Positions 47,101 through 58,429 of a DNA stretch of 64,000 nucleotides are shown in pieces. The DNA is taken from contig NW_003208496.1 of NCBI RefSeq assembly GCF_000006405.1, positions 9,231-73,230 on the forward strand. Reading direction: 5' to 3'. The stretch's first letter is position 1, and every line of letters begins with the position of its first letter. A program made the position numbers and the translations under genes. The stretch comes from Perkinsus marinus ATCC 50983 (Eukaryota; Perkinsozoa; Perkinsida; Perkinsidae). The notes beneath the pieces were generated by a model. The model was not told the DNA's origin. It worked only from the letters and a program-made list of their open reading frames with translations, and ran no database searches.

Positions 47101-47695
47101 CCTATATAGAGCCCAATTCGCCCTCGCCCAGAAACGTTTTTCCATTCTACCTCCAAGAGCAGCTCTACTGCCAACGACTCGTCCTTCTCAGCTGCCAGGT
47201 CTTGGCAGATGGTCTCATCCAGGGTAACATCCAAGTGCTCCGACAAAGCCTCCGCCACCACCTTCCACCTCACTGACGGGTTCTTCGCGTTTCCAGATGA
47301 CGAGATTGCTGATCTCAACGAGGGGCTAGGAGTAACACCAGCTCGGTCCAGAACCTGCAATTCCAAATATAATCTTCCGTATGCATAATGGAAATTCTGA
47401 GGAAATTCTCATCGATTCCAGTACATCTCTACACGTACGTAAACTTATATAATTAGTGATGAAACTCCTAAGCTCAGCTCCCTCCAACACTGCCCAAACT
47501 GACCGCTACTACTACTACCGCAGCAATAGCTTCAGCTATCATACTCCCTCCCATAAGCTGTTGCTTGGTCCTCTGACTCAACTGCACCGACTGCTCCGTC
47601 CCCTGTTCGGCCTGTCCAAGATCTACTCTCTCCTTCACTACGCCCAGCGATATAAGCCATCGGACTACCCCAGCAGGAAGACTCAATACACCCAT
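41169..47695 (-). CDS. very large protein: CH-like N-terminus, helical-repeat body, coiled coil, acidic tail
   Basis: ATG at 47695 gives GVLSLPAGVVRWLISLGVVK; with LMGGSMIAEAIA joined after an intron to VLDRAGVTPSPSLRS and ESLAVELLLEV this resembles the CH-like domain of ciliary proteins. The large exon (about 46690-45230) codes a low-complexity linker, then an alpha-helical body of armadillo/HEAT character (LVQWFTAVLPHRITELSL, AAAAGLLYLAASRCPRED, LVTLFSSHLGRTHSQFLP). Next are LVLGLITDLCAAYR-like sequence, a coiled coil (ATARIRELEMQIGVMAEK; LESAIRDLEAKVDKVAA), more helical repeats (QLQSMLQHLMNLATLPGG) and GFALSPDGKSIYVADKS. A 44-nt intron joins RQP to VHTELLYNMASASSDASL, so what looks like a second gene at 42675 is the same frame. 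The last exons are acidic, with TGA at 41169-41171. Some exon borders are approximate. A cytoskeletal or flagellar role is inference. Confidence 0.6.
43944..44105 (+). repeat. interspersed short element, copy A (intronic, antisense to the host gene)
   Basis: This copy has the ordered motifs AAGCTCAG, GGAGTTTCCT, GTGTACAGAAATCAAT, TCCTCAGAATTTCCATATTG, CACTGACACATGTAGTTAAC and GTGCTAATTTTTCC. It lies between coding exons of the large minus-strand gene. Confidence 0.7.
44865..44992 (+). repeat. interspersed short element, copy B (intronic, antisense to the host gene)
   Basis: Motifs seen are TGAGCTCAG, AGAAGTTTACAT, GTGTACAGAAACCAA, TACCAACACATGTGCATATT and TTCCCACA. It lies in another intron of the same large gene as copy A. 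Confidence 0.65.
46828..46952 (-). repeat. interspersed short element, copy C (intronic, sense to the host gene)
   Basis: On the minus strand: CCTGAGCTTGAGAGTTTCCT, GAAGTGTATAGAAACCAATG, AGAAATTCC, GTCACCAACACATGCATGTG and CATATTTCTTC. It has the same motif order as copies E and F, and lies in the intron before the large exon of the minus-strand gene. Confidence 0.7.
47388..47480 (-). repeat. interspersed short element, copy D (intronic, 3' part shortened)
   Basis: On the minus strand: AGCTGAGCTTAGGAGTTTCA, AAGTTTACGTACG, CGATGAGAATTTCCTCAGAA, TTTCCAT. The CACCAACACATG part is missing. It lies between the first two exons of the large gene. Confidence 0.55.
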
Positions 47696-47841
47696 TAGAA
47701 CTACAACCCCACTGCCACTCCCTGCATTCTGACAAACTCAAACCACGTCGGTGAAAAAATTCCTATCACGAAAACTCGGCAAATTTCGATTGCTCATGGT
47801 AAATGCGGAGCTACACGCTCAGCAATTTACTACTATTCTTC

Positions 47842-49813
47842 CTAATACACTCGTTTGGCAGGGGGCACATGGTGCATCTCACTATCCAAGGGCTGGTCCA
47901 CCACTGGTCTATACTTCAACGTTATGTCCGAGTCCTCAACGTTATGCTTGGTTTGATACGACAGGGAATGCTTCATCCACTCCACATCGTCCCTCTCAGG
48001 GAAGTCCTCCCGGGCATGAGCTCCTCGAGACTCCTTCCTGGCCTCTCCAGAGATGATCGTTTGAGCGGCCTGTGTTATGAGGTTCTCCAGTTCGAGGGTC
48101 TCGATAAGATCAGTGTTCCACACCAACGTGCGGTCTTTGATGCCGATATCCTTGTACTCCTTCATAATTTCACGTACCTCCTCACACCCCTTTTCCAGGT
48201 CATCTCCATTTCTGTATACAGGAGCACGAGTCTGCATGGTCCTCTGGAGTTTGCTTCGGAGGTCAGCAGTTGACACTGGGCCCTTAGCGTGTCGTATCTT
48301 ATCAAACCTGTCAATGGTGGCCTCACCAGCGTCCTTAGGGAGGGCTACTGGAGGCGAGTTAGGCTTCACAATCTCGGCCACAGTATCAGCAGCAGTACGA
48401 CCGAATACGACCAAGTCCAGCAGAGAGTTGGCCCCCAACCTATTAGCACCATGAACGGAGGCAGAGCCAGCCTCCCCAGCGGCCAGCAGGCCAGGGACGA
48501 TCCTACTAGGGTCCGACGAGGTAGGATCAAGGCACTGGGCCTTCCAATTGGTAGGGATTCCTCCCATATTATAGTGCACTGTAGGCAGGACCGGAATAGG
48601 CTCCTTGGTGACATCAACTCCAGCGAAGATCTTGGCCGTCTCTGAGATACCAGGCAGCCTCTCTCTGAGAGTCTCGGCAGGTAGGTGGTCCAGATGCAGA
48701 TAAATGTGGTCCTTGTTTGGACCAACTCCTCGGCCCTCGCGTATCTCAAGTGTCATGGCCCTAGATACCACATCCCGCGAGGCCAGGTCCTTAGCAGTAG
48801 GAGCATACCTAGCCATGAACGGCTCACCTTCACTGTTTCTCAGGATTCCACCCTCTCCACGGCAACCCTCAGTCATAAGACAGCCAGCTGGGAATATACC
48901 AGTGGGATGGAACTGTACGAACTCGAGGTCTTGAAGTGGTAGACCGGCTCGAGAGACCATGCCGCCTCCGTCACCAGTACAGGTATGAGCACTTGTGCAG
49001 CTCTGGTAGGCCCTGCCGTAGCCGCCGGTAGCAATAACAGTCTGGTGGGCGCCGAAGCGATGGATCGACCCGTCCTCCATGCTCATTGCGATAACTCCCT
49101 TACAGGAGCCGTATTGGTCCATGATGAGGTCCAGAGCAAAATACTCTATGAAAAAGAGACAATCGTACTTGAGAGACATCCCGTATAAAGTGTGGAGAAT
49201 AGCGTGGCCGGTACGATCAGCAGCAGCAGCACACCTATAGGCCTGCCCACCCTTGCCGAACTTGAGACTCTGGCCACCGAAGGCTCTCTGGTAGATCTTA
49301 CCCTCCTTGGTTCTGGAGAACGGCAGGCCGTAGCTCTCGAGCTCGAGGACGACTTGAGGGGCGAGACGGCACATGTGTTCGATAGCATCTTGGTCCCCGA
49401 GCCAGTCGGAGCCCTTCACAGTGTCATAGGCATGCCAGCGCCAGTCGTCCTCCGTCATATTGCCGAGAGCAGCATTGATACCTCCCTGAGCAGCCACTGT
49501 GTGGGAACGAGTTGGGAAGACCTAGCACGCAAACGAGAATCAATTGCAGTAGTGCTGGTTGCATAAACTCACTTTAGAGATGCAGGCGGTTTTAAGCCCA
49601 TGAGCAACCAGGCCAGAAGCAGCTCTAAGGCCAGCGCCGCCAGCGCCAACCACAACAGCATCGTAGAAATGGTCATGAACCTGTGAGAGAACGAATTCAG
49701 AATTTCCCCCAAGTGACCGGAAAGTTTGCCTCGTATCCACGAATAGTCGACGTGCTGACGTGCCTAACAGCACTCCAGCCCGAACGAACTCCACCGGCAA
49801 GCTTGCTCAGCAT
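47842..49813 (-). CDS. SDHA: succinate dehydrogenase flavoprotein subunit, mitochondrial
   Basis: SDHA carries covalent FAD and oxidises succinate to fumarate in complex II of the inner mitochondrial membrane. ATG at 49813 begins [20 protein letters not shown], an Arg/Ser-rich matrix-targeting leader. A 37-nt intron (49681-49717) joins NFP to [20 protein letters not shown], the FAD-binding loop. A 51-nt intron (49522-49572) then gives [20 protein letters not shown], which holds the flavinylated His. The remaining exon has [116 protein letters not shown] and the end PAKRVY with the stop at 47842. All expected catalytic blocks are present and length is normal. The gene lies 147 bp upstream of the large minus-strand gene. 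Confidence 0.96.
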
Positions 49814-52800
49814 GGTGGGTAAAACGGAAATATCGTGGAACCGATCTTGAGCTGGTGCACCAGCGATTGCGCGATTTTCTCCGAGTTGTACTTGTTTTAA
49901 CACGCGTAAAAACGGTCGTGCGCTCGTCACCGTGTACGCAGTCGCGTTTTTGGAAGCCGTCACAGGCGATAGGAATTAATCGTTATCTTTATGGCGATCC
50001 CCAAAGTCGATAAACCTCATGAGGAGACATCAACGTAAGATGGGAAGGCCTGGGGACGGCGCGGCTAGCAGGACTGGCATGGCGCGAAGGAAGCCGACCG
50101 CGTTCAAAACCTGACGAGGCCATTCGCACTCGGATGAATTCGAGGATGTTCTGGCCGATGCATTTTCTCAATGAAATTTGGCACATCTTGCATTCACCAT
50201 TGTCGCTATAGGAGTTTCGTGAATATGTTGCAGAGGAATTCGGCGGTGGCTATTGCATATTTTGTGTATTTACTCGTATTGTCAGGGGGCCTTCGTCAAG
50301 TGGTAAGAAGGGATTTACATCTTGGATATCATCTCTACTTTGCGGCGGCTCTCGGGCTGATAAGATAGACACGCCAGTGCATGCTCGGACACGCAGAAAT
50401 GAGAACGATTATGTAGTTGGGTTGCAGATCCGCTCTGGTGCACATGTTGCGGTGTTAGTACGGATCTGGCAGCAGCCATAGAGACGCGCAGCCTCTTGCA
50501 GTGGATCCTTCGACTAAGGCGCCGATCAGGACCGTATACGACTCAAGACGAGGCAGAGGTTTGCCGGACTCTTTCTCTCCACATCGGCTAGTACTACTAC
50601 CGCGATCGACGCCTGTGACCTGCCCTTTACGGTCGTTCTTGATGTAGGCGAATAACGTCGAAGGCTCCCAGTACCGGTCGGCATCGGGGTCTAAGGTGCC
50701 TCCGGGGGACTTGTTACCTGCGGTTACTTCACGAACTCATCCCGAGGTAGTAAGGAAGTCCATGGGCAGCTCATAGATCGATTGCTGGGAGACTTGGAAT
50801 TGATAAATCTAAGCAACGGTGGACAATTTAGAGTGTTTCGCGTTACCTGGGAGGCGCTTGAACTCGCGCGTATCTTCAGATGCGCATGAGCTCTAGAGAG
50901 ATGCGGGATATATTCAAGTCGATGGCAAGACTAGCTGACCAACGACGGCTCACGGGGAAGCATGTGCAGAAAGGTGGCAAACTGATCTGTGTCGGTGTCA
51001 ACAAGAACGACCTCGAAAGGGCACATGTAGTCATCGTTGATACTAAGCCCGACGTTTTACCGTGATGATTCTCAGGTCCACGTACCTCTTTCTAAGGGGT
51101 ATCCTTGGCTCACTAAGAGCTACTCTTACGGGCCCATTGGGGGTAACTCAGGGAGAACAGCGACTACGACAGCGACCCCCGGGGGTAGTGGCAGCTTTGC
51201 TGGGTAGGAACTCAAGTTACGGTATCATTCATCGTGTAAAGAGCTTTCAGTTATGACACGCCAACATTGCCTAAGAGTTCTCTGGGTGGCATCGGGCGGA
51301 CAGATTTACAGAAAACTGTCAAGTACAGGTATACACGGACAAGGAAAGGGGTAGTAGTACTGACAGAAATCAATTGCGGGAAAATTTTTGTTACATTTCA
51401 GGTTGTTGACGATGGTCTTCCCCCTGTGACTTTACGTAGACGGTATTCGTTGTGAACACTGCACAGCGATAAGAATGTGGTAATATTATATTCATAATTC
51501 GACGAGTTGTCAAGCTCGGCGGCGTCCAAGGCGGCGGCAACAGCAGCAGCATTGAATAGAAAGAAGATTCTCTATCACTGTCATCATCTCGGCCAGCCAC
51601 TTTTTACTCGAAGAACCGTCATGTATGATGGTGAACGTTTGCCTTATTGGCTTTCTGGAAATTTTGCCTTTTACGATATTCTAGCTGCTATCGGCTAAGT
51701 CGTCCTCTTCTCCTACTATTACTAATGCTGCTTGCTACGCCCGTGCTACTGTATATTTACTCTGTTGGGGCAGCTTTCCTCTGTGTCGGCATATATTTTG
51801 TATCATCTGTCGGGTATTGAGATCATCTGTCCCTAATTCGCGGCGATCTATGGCAAGTATAAGAGTTTCAGTGATAGTAGTAATAGTAATAGTGCCACGG
51901 TATTTTCTGCCTCTGCTGCTTTCGCCTTGTGGAAATACTGTCGAGTCTGATTCGACAAGAGATTTTACGATTTTCGATTCATAGGACATCGGTGTTATAA
52001 GTTGTACATGTTCATTATTCTGCTTTTTCCGAGAAGCCTCATTGGTTTTCTACCCTACAAGTTGCTGATTAATGACACAGAGTCTCGACAGTACATGAAG
52101 TCTACGTCATAGCCCTGATGATGGTATAAGAGTTACTGTATAGCAGTGGAGTTAGTTCTTATATTCACTACTGTTGCGTCTTTGGAGAAGTGTGTCGAGA
52201 GTCGCTGCTTTTGTGGTGATCATATTGGGCAGTTCGCAAAGCTGTACGAAAGAGAAAAAACTACGTATCATTGTTGTTGTTGTTGAAGTTCCAGTTGTAT
52301 CCTTTCGCTGTTTTTCTTCGTCTTCATTTCGTTTTTTCCGTTTCGTACTACGGTGATGCTTTCAGTGTCGCTCTTATTATTGCATAGTGGAGGAATGCTG
52401 GTTACGGTACTAGTAGTAGTTATTGTTGATATAACTACTATCGTTGGCATATTCTCGGTGATGCTTGTCTGTCGTTCATGCCGAATCTATGCGGTAGAGG
52501 TATAATAATGATGATGCCAACTTCTGTATTGAAGCCCAGGAAGGCTATTCTCTGTATGTTACGGTATCATCGATGTCCATTATGATGATCATAAGCACTA
52601 GTACTATCTGATATTTGCTTATCCTAACGGTGGTTGCGCCCAAGGTGCTGTTGGTAGTGTCACACTTGACGAAGAAAAAGAAGAAGGATTGGTCATAACT
52701 TCCCCGCTTCCTTCCTCTTCTTTTGATTGTTTCGCAGTCAATTGGTATTCGATTCGATCCTAGTGCACGGGAGTGTTAAATCGGTACGTAATAGCGAGAC

Positions 52801-53947
52801 AAACTCCGGCTTAGAGACTTTCACACGGGGGTAGATAGCCGATGTAGTGGCCATAACAGCCACTAGTGGCAACATGTATCGCTTTCGAGCTCTCGTTTGA
52901 CCAGTTCTCAGCACTAGATCATACAGGACTGTTACTGAGCATATGAGGGGAAATATTCTCCCACGCTGTGTGAGGCTCAGCTCACAATGGACTGCTCCGA
53001 TATAAATAGTAAATATAATGATAACTAAATGATATGCATATAAATATATTTATCAGGTATTAATAGATGTTATATGGATACGTTATAACTTACTGATATA
53101 CAATGTGTTCGATTTTGATAGCCCGAAGCGAAAAAATGTTGTAACTTGGCTAATTCGACGATTAGGAAACCCGAACATCTCGAGGTCTATAAGTAAGCAA
53201 TATATCAATATGTAGAATCATCATCGATCACTAACCGTTGCACTATAGTATTTTTTGCTCAATCATTCATATGAGTTTCAAAGTCGTTTACCACCCGGAT
53301 GGTGTTATCAATCATGGGTAGCAAGCGGTGCCTTCACTCAGTTATATGTTTCTTTTCGACCGCTGCGTATCGAAGCGAGCTCGGTGAGTCGTTCTGCCCA
53401 CATAGTTTCCTTTGTAAAGTTGCACACATGAGAAGAGTCATTTGTTATCATTTGGTGACCATGTGAGGTTATCCCTCGGATTTCAGGGCCACGGACATGC
53501 ACGGTCCCGACAACAAAAGTGATGTTGAAATGCTTCCAGTCGACGAAGCACCGCTAAGAACACGTGTCCAACATAAGAGGGTGAGATACGCTTCGCCTCA
53601 TCACTGGTCGCACTTCTTCGCTAGGGTTTCCACTCGAAAAGAACTAGGAAGGAGATCGCCGATCTAATGCGGCGCCGAGCAGCCTTCCGAGCTTTCGCTG
53701 GCAGTCACGTCATGATAAAGGGCAGACTAGTGTCTTGTGGAGTTAACCGTTTACACTTAGAGAGAGCTAATGTGAGATAAGCGGCATTCCTCACCTAAAA
53801 CACTTCTAACACTCCAAGGTTAATGCGCGCTATAGAGCATACTAAGTATGTGAGATGGAAAGAAATACACTCTGTCTGTGCCGGACTCAATTCATGGGAG
53901 GACGAGGTCGTCTTTTTGCGTTGATTCACTCAGTGTTTGCTCTCCTC
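49814..53947. other. gene-poor stretch with two related coding fragments
   Basis: No intact gene is seen in about 4 kb. Two plus-strand pieces resemble each other: about 50880-51060 (REMRDIFKSM, GKLICVGVNKNDLERAHVVI) and about 53650-53780 (RKEIADLMRRR, GRLVSCGVNRLHLERANV). They may be remnants of one gene or element. GTA/ACT-rich low-complexity DNA is frequent around 52250-52500. Confidence 0.35.
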
Positions 53948-54245
53948 AGCCCAGCTTAGAAGTTCACTAGAGTTTTAAAGAAGTTTGCATGAGTATTCGG
54001 GTAGAAGTGTACAGAAACCAATGAGAATCTCCCGAAATTTTCTCAGAATTTTCATATTGTCACCAACACAGATATGCACTGTCTACATTACACGATCGAG
54101 CTTTGCTCACACTAGCTTAGCATTATCACTGCATTCTCTCGACTACTTTCACTTTTCTATCTGCTCTATTTCATTCACTATGAAGCCAATCTACTCGGGC
54201 GAGATAGTGCATGTAGTTGACCATGTGCATATTTCCCAACATCTA
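53948..54245 (+). repeat. interspersed short element, copy E, apparently split
   Basis: The left part (53948-54085) has CCCAGCTTAGAAGTTCACTA, AAGTGTACAGAAACCAATGA, TTTTCTCAGAATTTTCATAT and TGTCACCAACACAGATATGC. The right part, GCATGTAGTTGACCATGTGC plus ATATTTCCC, is found about 120 bp further on (54207-54245), as if an insertion had separated the two. Confidence 0.65.
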
Positions 54246-54960
54246 CTAGAAAGTTGATAGTAAGATTGAGTTCAGATACAAGTACCTCTCCATGTAAGCT
54301 ACCCCTGGCTGACGAACTCGCATTAGATTCATGCTTGTCTACCAAAATTTGATTACCAAATCAGCTTTGTCTGATCCGAACTCCCAAGCCTCATTCGCCG
54401 TTCATAAGAGCGATAGTGAACTGACTAGGCTATCACCACAACGTTCGTCTTGTGTATAGTACTTGTTCAATTTCATAGTTTCTGTATTCACGTGATAATT
54501 TAGTCTCTTAGCGTTTCCCTGTTAGATCCACCGATGTCAACTTAGGCCAACTCAAAACCAGATGATTAGGGAATAATGATAATGATGAGCCCTAATCAAT
54601 CTCGGGGTTGTCCAGCATGCTTCGTGACGGTTATAAGTATCCAATGGTCAGAGAAGGATACAATGAAAGATATGAATAACGCACACAGAGGAAACTACTG
54701 AACAATGGGTTGAAATAAATCAATTTTTATATAGATATTGTCGGTATCTTACAGGCTGAGAGTAGAGTAGAACTAACCCGATACGCTGAGGTAGAGGACA
54801 TCGTGCCGTTGAGCCTGACGGTCTGAGAGGTTATTTCTGGGATGAGATCGACCATCAAGTTACATCTCTTGAAATGACGCTAGACAAGACTGTAGCGGTC
54901 AAACATGGAGAAGCGACAAAAGTCCGTCTTGGCAAAGCATTGCAGTAGCATGTTGCTCAG

Positions 54961-57900
54961 GTGCGACAAGTAGCTGGTAAAATGAAGGAAATCCAAGCCA
55001 AGTTTGCTTCTGGAGAGATAGCCTCTGACCGATTCAAGGTCCGATCAGCTGGCCTATTAGTCTTGGCCATTTTCTTCATTGTAGCTAGAGGACTTCTTGT
55101 GTCAATGCGAGCAGTTCCCTTTGGGGTGCCGGCCTATCACTTTAGCAGAGCTGGGCGCGGGTTTCCCCGTTTACTTCGATTTTATGAAGTACGCGCTCAC
55201 TCGCAGTCTATGAATCCTCTTGTTATTCATTCAGGGCGCTCCGGAACCTGGTCGTGATGCTCTTTTTGGTGAGCCCCTCGGCCCCAGTGGGTCGGCCAAT
55301 GACCGGTCTACAGATATCCATCATCATGTTAGTGTCGAACGTCAATGCGGACTCGATGGACCTCATGATACCTATAGGGCAGCCCAAGGTGAAGCTGGCT
55401 TGGTTCACAGCAGGCGAGCCGTGACCCTAGATATCTTCCTCCTGGCTCACTCCTGGGAATCATGGTCACTACGGTAACGAAGGCCCTGAGTTGTAAGCAA
55501 GTTAATCCTGGGTATCCCGTACCAATGCTAACATGTGTATTCTATTTGTTCAAGCGATCTCATTCAGGAGCCTAGCAATAACCCTCATGGTGTTATTGAC
55601 GATGGCATTTTCAGTAGGCTTCGGTAGATTGTGTAAACTGTAGTGATTCTCATAGGTACATTACTCTCGAAGGATTAGGATTCTTGAGTCGACATGTGAC
55701 GCTCTTACAGGTTAGTCAGGGGTCTTTTAGGCATTCCCCAGTGCAGTGTGGAAGCATATGTTCGTTTCTCTAAGCTGAGCTTAAGGCGTTCTGGTCCAGA
55801 AACCAATGACAACTTGCCTAAATCTCTTCCGAATTTCCATGTTGTCACCAACACGTACACGTAGTTGACTATGTGCATATTTTCTAGCACTACTACAGTG
55901 CATGGGCTCAGACCATCCCAACGACTATGCCGTTTTCGTATCGGGACTCCCACACAATGCAACCGACGAAGCCGAGATTTCCGACTTCTTTCACAGGAAC
56001 GCGGTTCGAGATAGAGGAGTGGAAGTGGGAACAGACATTAACCGCGTCGTACAATGAGTGTCATACAGGTTGTCAAAGCGCTAGTTTGCTTCGAAATAAC
56101 ACAACTGTTCGCTGCTGTGAAACAGAAGAAGCGTGCTGAAATGAATCTTTCCCAGGATCCAGGCAACCCGCATCTCCAGGTTAAAACATCGTCTCGAAAC
56201 TCCATCCAAGGAGCTCTCTCAGGCTGAGGTGGTGGCCGCGAAGGAGGCCCTCGCCAGTGTTGCTCCTGACAGGGCGGCCAAGATACAATCATCAGGTCAC
56301 GCCGTAGTCATTTTCAGGTATCAACTCAGATCATTATGCCCCATCGGCGAGGTGGGGCTGGGGTCTCAGATATCAGAAGGACCATCGTGCCTGTTTACGC
56401 TACTGGAATGGCATAAGCCGCCGACTCGTCAATATGGTAAACTCAATATTTTCAATACCACACTTTTCCCCACAGTTAATGAGTATCGGCCTGGACTGTA
56501 CCTGCCTCGATAGTGCTCCGCGGTTCAGAGGCTGGTAAGGGGGATGATTGTTTAGGAGCGCAGATGTTCAACTCTCAGCCGACTGAAGGTCAAAAGGGCT
56601 CCAAACCCGACTGATTTTCAGTGGGAGAACCTTGGTGTCACATCGCAAGAGCGGCGGACAGCTCAGTTCACCACTTTGGTGAGGCTCGCAATGTGTCTGA
56701 TTGCCTTGCATACGGCCACCATTTTCAGGCATTTATATCTGTTATGATAGCTGCCTGTGGTCTGGCTTGCTTTGGGTTACAAAAGCTTCAAGAGGGAATA
56801 GCAGAAGACGGTGGTTCGGCTATATTGTAAGGCAGTGGGTTTACAATGGGCAGTTCAATGACCGCAAAGTCTCCGGGATGAGACCATCGTTGGTATCCGT
56901 TCCCAACTGGGCTACATGCATACTCTGACAAGAAACTCACAAGTCTATACAGAACCATTCAGAACGGCTCGAGATGTACAAAAAAACCTGTGAAAACAAT
57001 ACCGGTAGCAGGTCATGAAAAAATGAGACCCTGACCAGTTTTCGAGTATCTCAAAGTGAAAAAAACTACGATAATACTAATAATGAGGTATTTCATTGCA
57101 ACAATAACTCTTCGGTACTTCAACATACCGTACAAGTGCTGCCTTGTTCCAAGGTCCCTCCTCCCGGCTCTAACGATCGCCTTCCTTAACTGGCTCATCA
57201 CGAAGTTGGCGTATAAAAGTGTTATTCATGAACGCCATTTCACAGTCTCAGCTAAAGACAGTGGGCCCCTTGCACCCGGCTCCAGTTCGTCGCACCTGAG
57301 TTCCAGGTAGCATAATGACGAAGCTGAGCTTTGCCTATGTGATGAACACCGCGGTTGTGCTCTATGCTGTGAATGCTGACCCTATTCATTGGTATAGGGC
57401 TGGAGGCCTGGTCCCTGATGTCTTCATGACTATCCTAGTTAATTCTGTAATCAAAGCGCATTCAACTGATACACTTAAAGGGAGCTCAAAATTAGACTCT
57501 CGCTCGGCATCGACTGACTCTGCATATTTTAGAGAATAATTCAAATTCGAAGTCCTGGGTGGATCCTTTGACATCATCTCGAAACACTCGCTATTAGTGT
57601 CCTCGATCCACAACGCATGCTGTGCAGACCGAGATTGAGATATGTGTCTCACTGCGTAACTATCCACGCTCTAATTCGACGCAGATCCTCCCACCTGCAA
57701 TGGCGTTTCTCGACCTCGGTGGAATCATCCGCAAAAATGTCATCAAGAAAATCGACCCAGAAAAGAGCAAACTGAGACAAGAAAAGTAAGACGGGGAAGC
57801 TAGCATTGCGATGAGAGTAACTACGGAACATCAGATACAACAAGCTTCATGAGGGGTCCGATATGGACATGGCATTAAGGTTCAAAAAGCACATGAAAAC

Positions 57901-58390
57901 ATGGGGATAGTCGTAACTCAGATATGCATACGCGATGAAGACCTACTTTCTGGGCATCATGTTTACTCCAATAGTTCCCGTGCTCCTACCTTTGGTAGCT
58001 CTCGGCCTTACCTTGCAGTATTACAGCACCAAGTAAGTAAAGATGTGTCCAATCTCTCTATCCTTGCCTGCTATTATCTCGGTGAATTACGAGTATGGTA
58101 ACGAGGTACTTACTCTTACGCAAATGTAAACGGCCGTACACCCAGTCTGCCAAGTTAGCTAAGCAGGCCATGTTGTTGGTGGAGTTATCCTCGGTGGTGA
58201 GCCCTGAGGAACCTTCCATACAGTCTTTACGAACCTGGAACTCAGTTGCTCGCGGTGATGGGCCTCATCTTTATTCGCCCGTCTGTGGCAGAGCGGCGGT
58301 TGGCTTCGTTCAGAACTCAGATGGGAATGCTCATATTTTTCAGCTGCACCATTTTCGTGCTTCCCTTGAGGGTCTTAAGGTGAGTTGTAT
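54961..58390 (+). CDS. TMEM63/OSCA/CSC1-like osmosensitive cation channel
   Basis: A polytopic membrane channel of the TMEM63/OSCA/CSC1 family, in which members open in response to membrane tension. Exons found in order: LGAGFPVYFDFMKYALTR at about 55150, the cytosolic RRM-like part HPNDYAVFVSGLPHNATDEA and EISDFF (55910-56000), VKALVCFEITQLFAAVKQKK, AAKIQSSGHAVVIFR, then the signature PTDFQWENLG (56610) with a membrane stretch after it. Next are LNWLITKLAYKSVIHERHFT, MTKLSFAYVMNTAVVLYAVN, WYRAGGLVPDVFMTILVNSV (57200-57460), LHEGSDMDMALRFKKHMKT, YFLGIMFTPIVPVLLPLVAL and the family's closing helix motif TRYLLLRKCKRPY (58100). Both ends are estimates: the N-terminal exon near 54961 and the end near 58390 were chosen from open frame and donor sites only. 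Interspersed-element copy F lies in one of its introns. Confidence 0.7.
55771..55891 (+). repeat. interspersed short element, copy F (intronic)
   Basis: Motifs are TAAGCTGAGCTTAAGG, TCCAGAAACCAATGACAA, CCGAATTTCCATGTTGTCAC, CAACACGTACACGTAGTTGA and CTATGTGCATATTTTC. It ends just before a splice acceptor of the TMEM63-like gene. Confidence 0.7.
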
Positions 58391-58429
58391 CGCAACGAGT
58401 AAAGCGATCCAGCTGGGCATGAGGTACCT

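Noticed and set aside
48077-49566. Several plus-strand open frames inside the SDHA gene
   Set aside because: SDHA on the minus strand is unambiguous and full length; the plus frames arise from its biased codon use.
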